DNA from: Acidobacteriota bacterium
GTDB taxonomy: Bacteria > Acidobacteriota > Vicinamibacteria > Vicinamibacterales > JACQTH01
Length of the DNA: 7,154 nt
Direction: 5' to 3'
Assembly: GCA_016210935.1 (NCBI GenBank)
Contig: JACQTH010000674.1
Coordinates: 1 to 7,154, forward strand
The notes beneath the pieces are model-generated. The model was not told the DNA's origin and ran no database searches. It saw only the letters and a program-made list of their open reading frames with translations. The position numbers and the translations under genes were made by a program. Positions 6,816-7,154 of the stretch are shown in pieces; positions within the stretch are counted from its first letter, which is position 1, and the number at the start of each line of letters is the position of its first letter.

Positions 6816-6831
6816 GTTTGGGCTCAAACTA
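6814..6831. promoter_or_regulatory. Putative MarR operator O2 (imperfect 18-bp palindrome) in the yihY / zinc-ribbon divergent region
   Basis: TAGTTTGGGCTCAAACTA is an inverted repeat with 7-bp perfect arms (TAGTTTG / CAAACTA) and one mismatched pair at the centre. It matches operator O1 at 15 of 18 positions, including the TTTGRGCTCAAA core. It lies 12 bp upstream of the yihY ATG and overlaps the likely -10, a natural place for repression. It could also affect the divergent plus-strand gene, about 84 bp away. Binding by the neighbouring MarR protein is inferred. Confidence 0.7.
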
Positions 6832-6901
6832 TATGGGCGACCCAACGAGTCCTTCAGGTAGTGAAGTGGGGACCCCGCGGGTCGCGGTAATCTGATCTGA
6901 T

Positions 6902-6906
6902 GGAGG
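6902..6906 (+). promoter_or_regulatory. Shine-Dalgarno deciding the GTG start of the zinc-ribbon gene
   Basis: GGAGG stands 8 nt upstream of the GTG at 6915. The in-frame ATG at 6900 has no such site before it and would itself overlap the GGAGG. The GTG is therefore preferred. Confidence 0.6.
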
Positions 6907-6914
6907 CGCGGCTG

Positions 6915-7142
6915 GTGAACGAGGCGACTCGCTGTTCGGTCTGCGGCCGCATGTTGATTGCCGGCCGCTGCATCTCGTGCGACACTCTGCGATGGTCCCG
7001 CTTCGTCCATCGGGAACTCGTCCTGCTGACGGCCCTCATCGGGGTGACGGCGGTCGCCTTCGTCGGGACGCGGACGCTCGCGCGTACTGCTCAGGAAACG
7101 CCGGCGGCATCTTCGCGCCGAGCCTGTTCATCGGCGCCATGA
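6915..7142 (+). CDS. Small zinc-ribbon, single-pass membrane protein; 3' end probably disrupted
   Basis: I do not recognise a named family. Read from the GTG at 6915, the 75-codon frame has two Cys-x-x-Cys pairs, RCSVCGRM and RCISC (Cys 7, 10, 19 and 22), spaced as in a compact zinc ribbon. A basic/aromatic linker (RWSRFVHRE) and one hydrophobic segment (about 34-52, LVLLTALIGVTAVAFVG) follow. This predicts a cytoplasmic zinc knuckle attached to a membrane anchor. After about residue 57 the sequence becomes low-complexity (ETPAASSRRACSSAP) because the DNA there carries a ClC-like sequence in another frame. The true C-terminus is therefore probably lost at a junction near 7085-7091. An ATG at 6900 would add five residues. 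It is divergent from yihY and shares the intergenic operator O2. Confidence 0.5.
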   Translation: MNEATRCSVCGRMLIAGRCISCDTLRWSRFVHRELVLLTALIGVTAVAFVGTRTLARTAQETPAASSRRACSSAP

Positions 7143-7154
7143 CTGGCCGGGCTG
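7091..7154 (+). pseudogene. ClC chloride channel/antiporter fragment (helix N signature), lacking its 5' part
   Basis: The frame starting with TCA at 7091 reads SGNAGGIFAPSLFIGAMTGRA and is open to the window edge. GGIFAPSLFIGA is the highly conserved helix-N segment of ClC proteins; in E. coli ClcA the equivalent G-I-F-A-P supplies anion-coordinating backbone (I356, F357). In a full gene some 300 or more residues, including the GREGP motif and the hydrophobic helix before this segment, should precede it. Here the upstream codons in this frame read RRDADARAYC, which is not ClC-like. The similarity therefore begins abruptly at about 7091, implying a 5' deletion, rearrangement or assembly chimera. 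The rest lies beyond the window and cannot be judged. Confidence 0.55.

Noticed and set aside
6871..6883. GACCC-CGC-GGGTC inverted repeat before the zinc-ribbon gene.
   Set aside because: A 5-bp arm in GC-rich DNA is not distinguishable from chance and has no T-run.
6992..7154. Reading the ClC frame back to an ATG at 6992 as an intact small protein.
   Set aside because: Codons from 6992 to 7090 in that frame give an Arg/Asp/Gly/Pro-rich string without membrane helices, the typical look of an out-of-frame shadow.

Overview
The window is GC-rich, tightly packed bacterial DNA. A predicted lipoprotein substrate-binding protein and a MalFGK-type importer suggest a diderm bacterium. The overall style is compatible with a GC-rich soil lineage such as Acidobacteriota, but that is only an impression: there is no rRNA or other marker. 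I recognise no tRNA, rRNA, CRISPR array, IS element or phage gene. Seven real genes are visible; six are on the minus strand and one broken gene is on the plus strand at the right edge.

Left half (39-4062, minus strand): a complete carbohydrate ABC importer of the CUT1 (MalEFGK) class. Transcription order is solute-binding lipoprotein, MalF-type permease, MalG-type permease, UgpC/MalK-type ATPase. The first three genes overlap by 4 bp at each junction (ATGA, then GTGA) and the ATPase follows after 6 bp, so this is one translationally coupled operon. The binding protein resembles the trehalose/maltose group, but no sugar enzyme lies next to it to fix the substrate.

Right half (4147-6801, minus strand): a second unit of membrane-stress genes. 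A YihY/UPF0761 inner-membrane protein is followed by a MarR-family regulator, whose stop is 4 bp from an MscS-type mechanosensitive channel. A perfect 18-bp AT-rich palindrome lies one base upstream of the marR start. A sister site identical at 15 of 18 positions lies 12 bp upstream of the yihY start. The simplest reading is that this MarR protein represses itself with mscS and also represses yihY, giving a small ligand- or stress-responsive membrane regulon.

Right edge (6832-7154, plus strand): divergent from yihY is a small zinc-ribbon plus single-membrane-segment protein with a good Shine-Dalgarno and a GTG start. Its frame runs out of sense near 7085. From about 7091 a different frame encodes the helix-N signature of ClC chloride channels (GGIFAPSLFIGA). 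The upstream part of a ClC gene is absent, so this looks like a deletion or rearrangement junction, or an assembly chimera. Bases 1-38 hold no supported gene.
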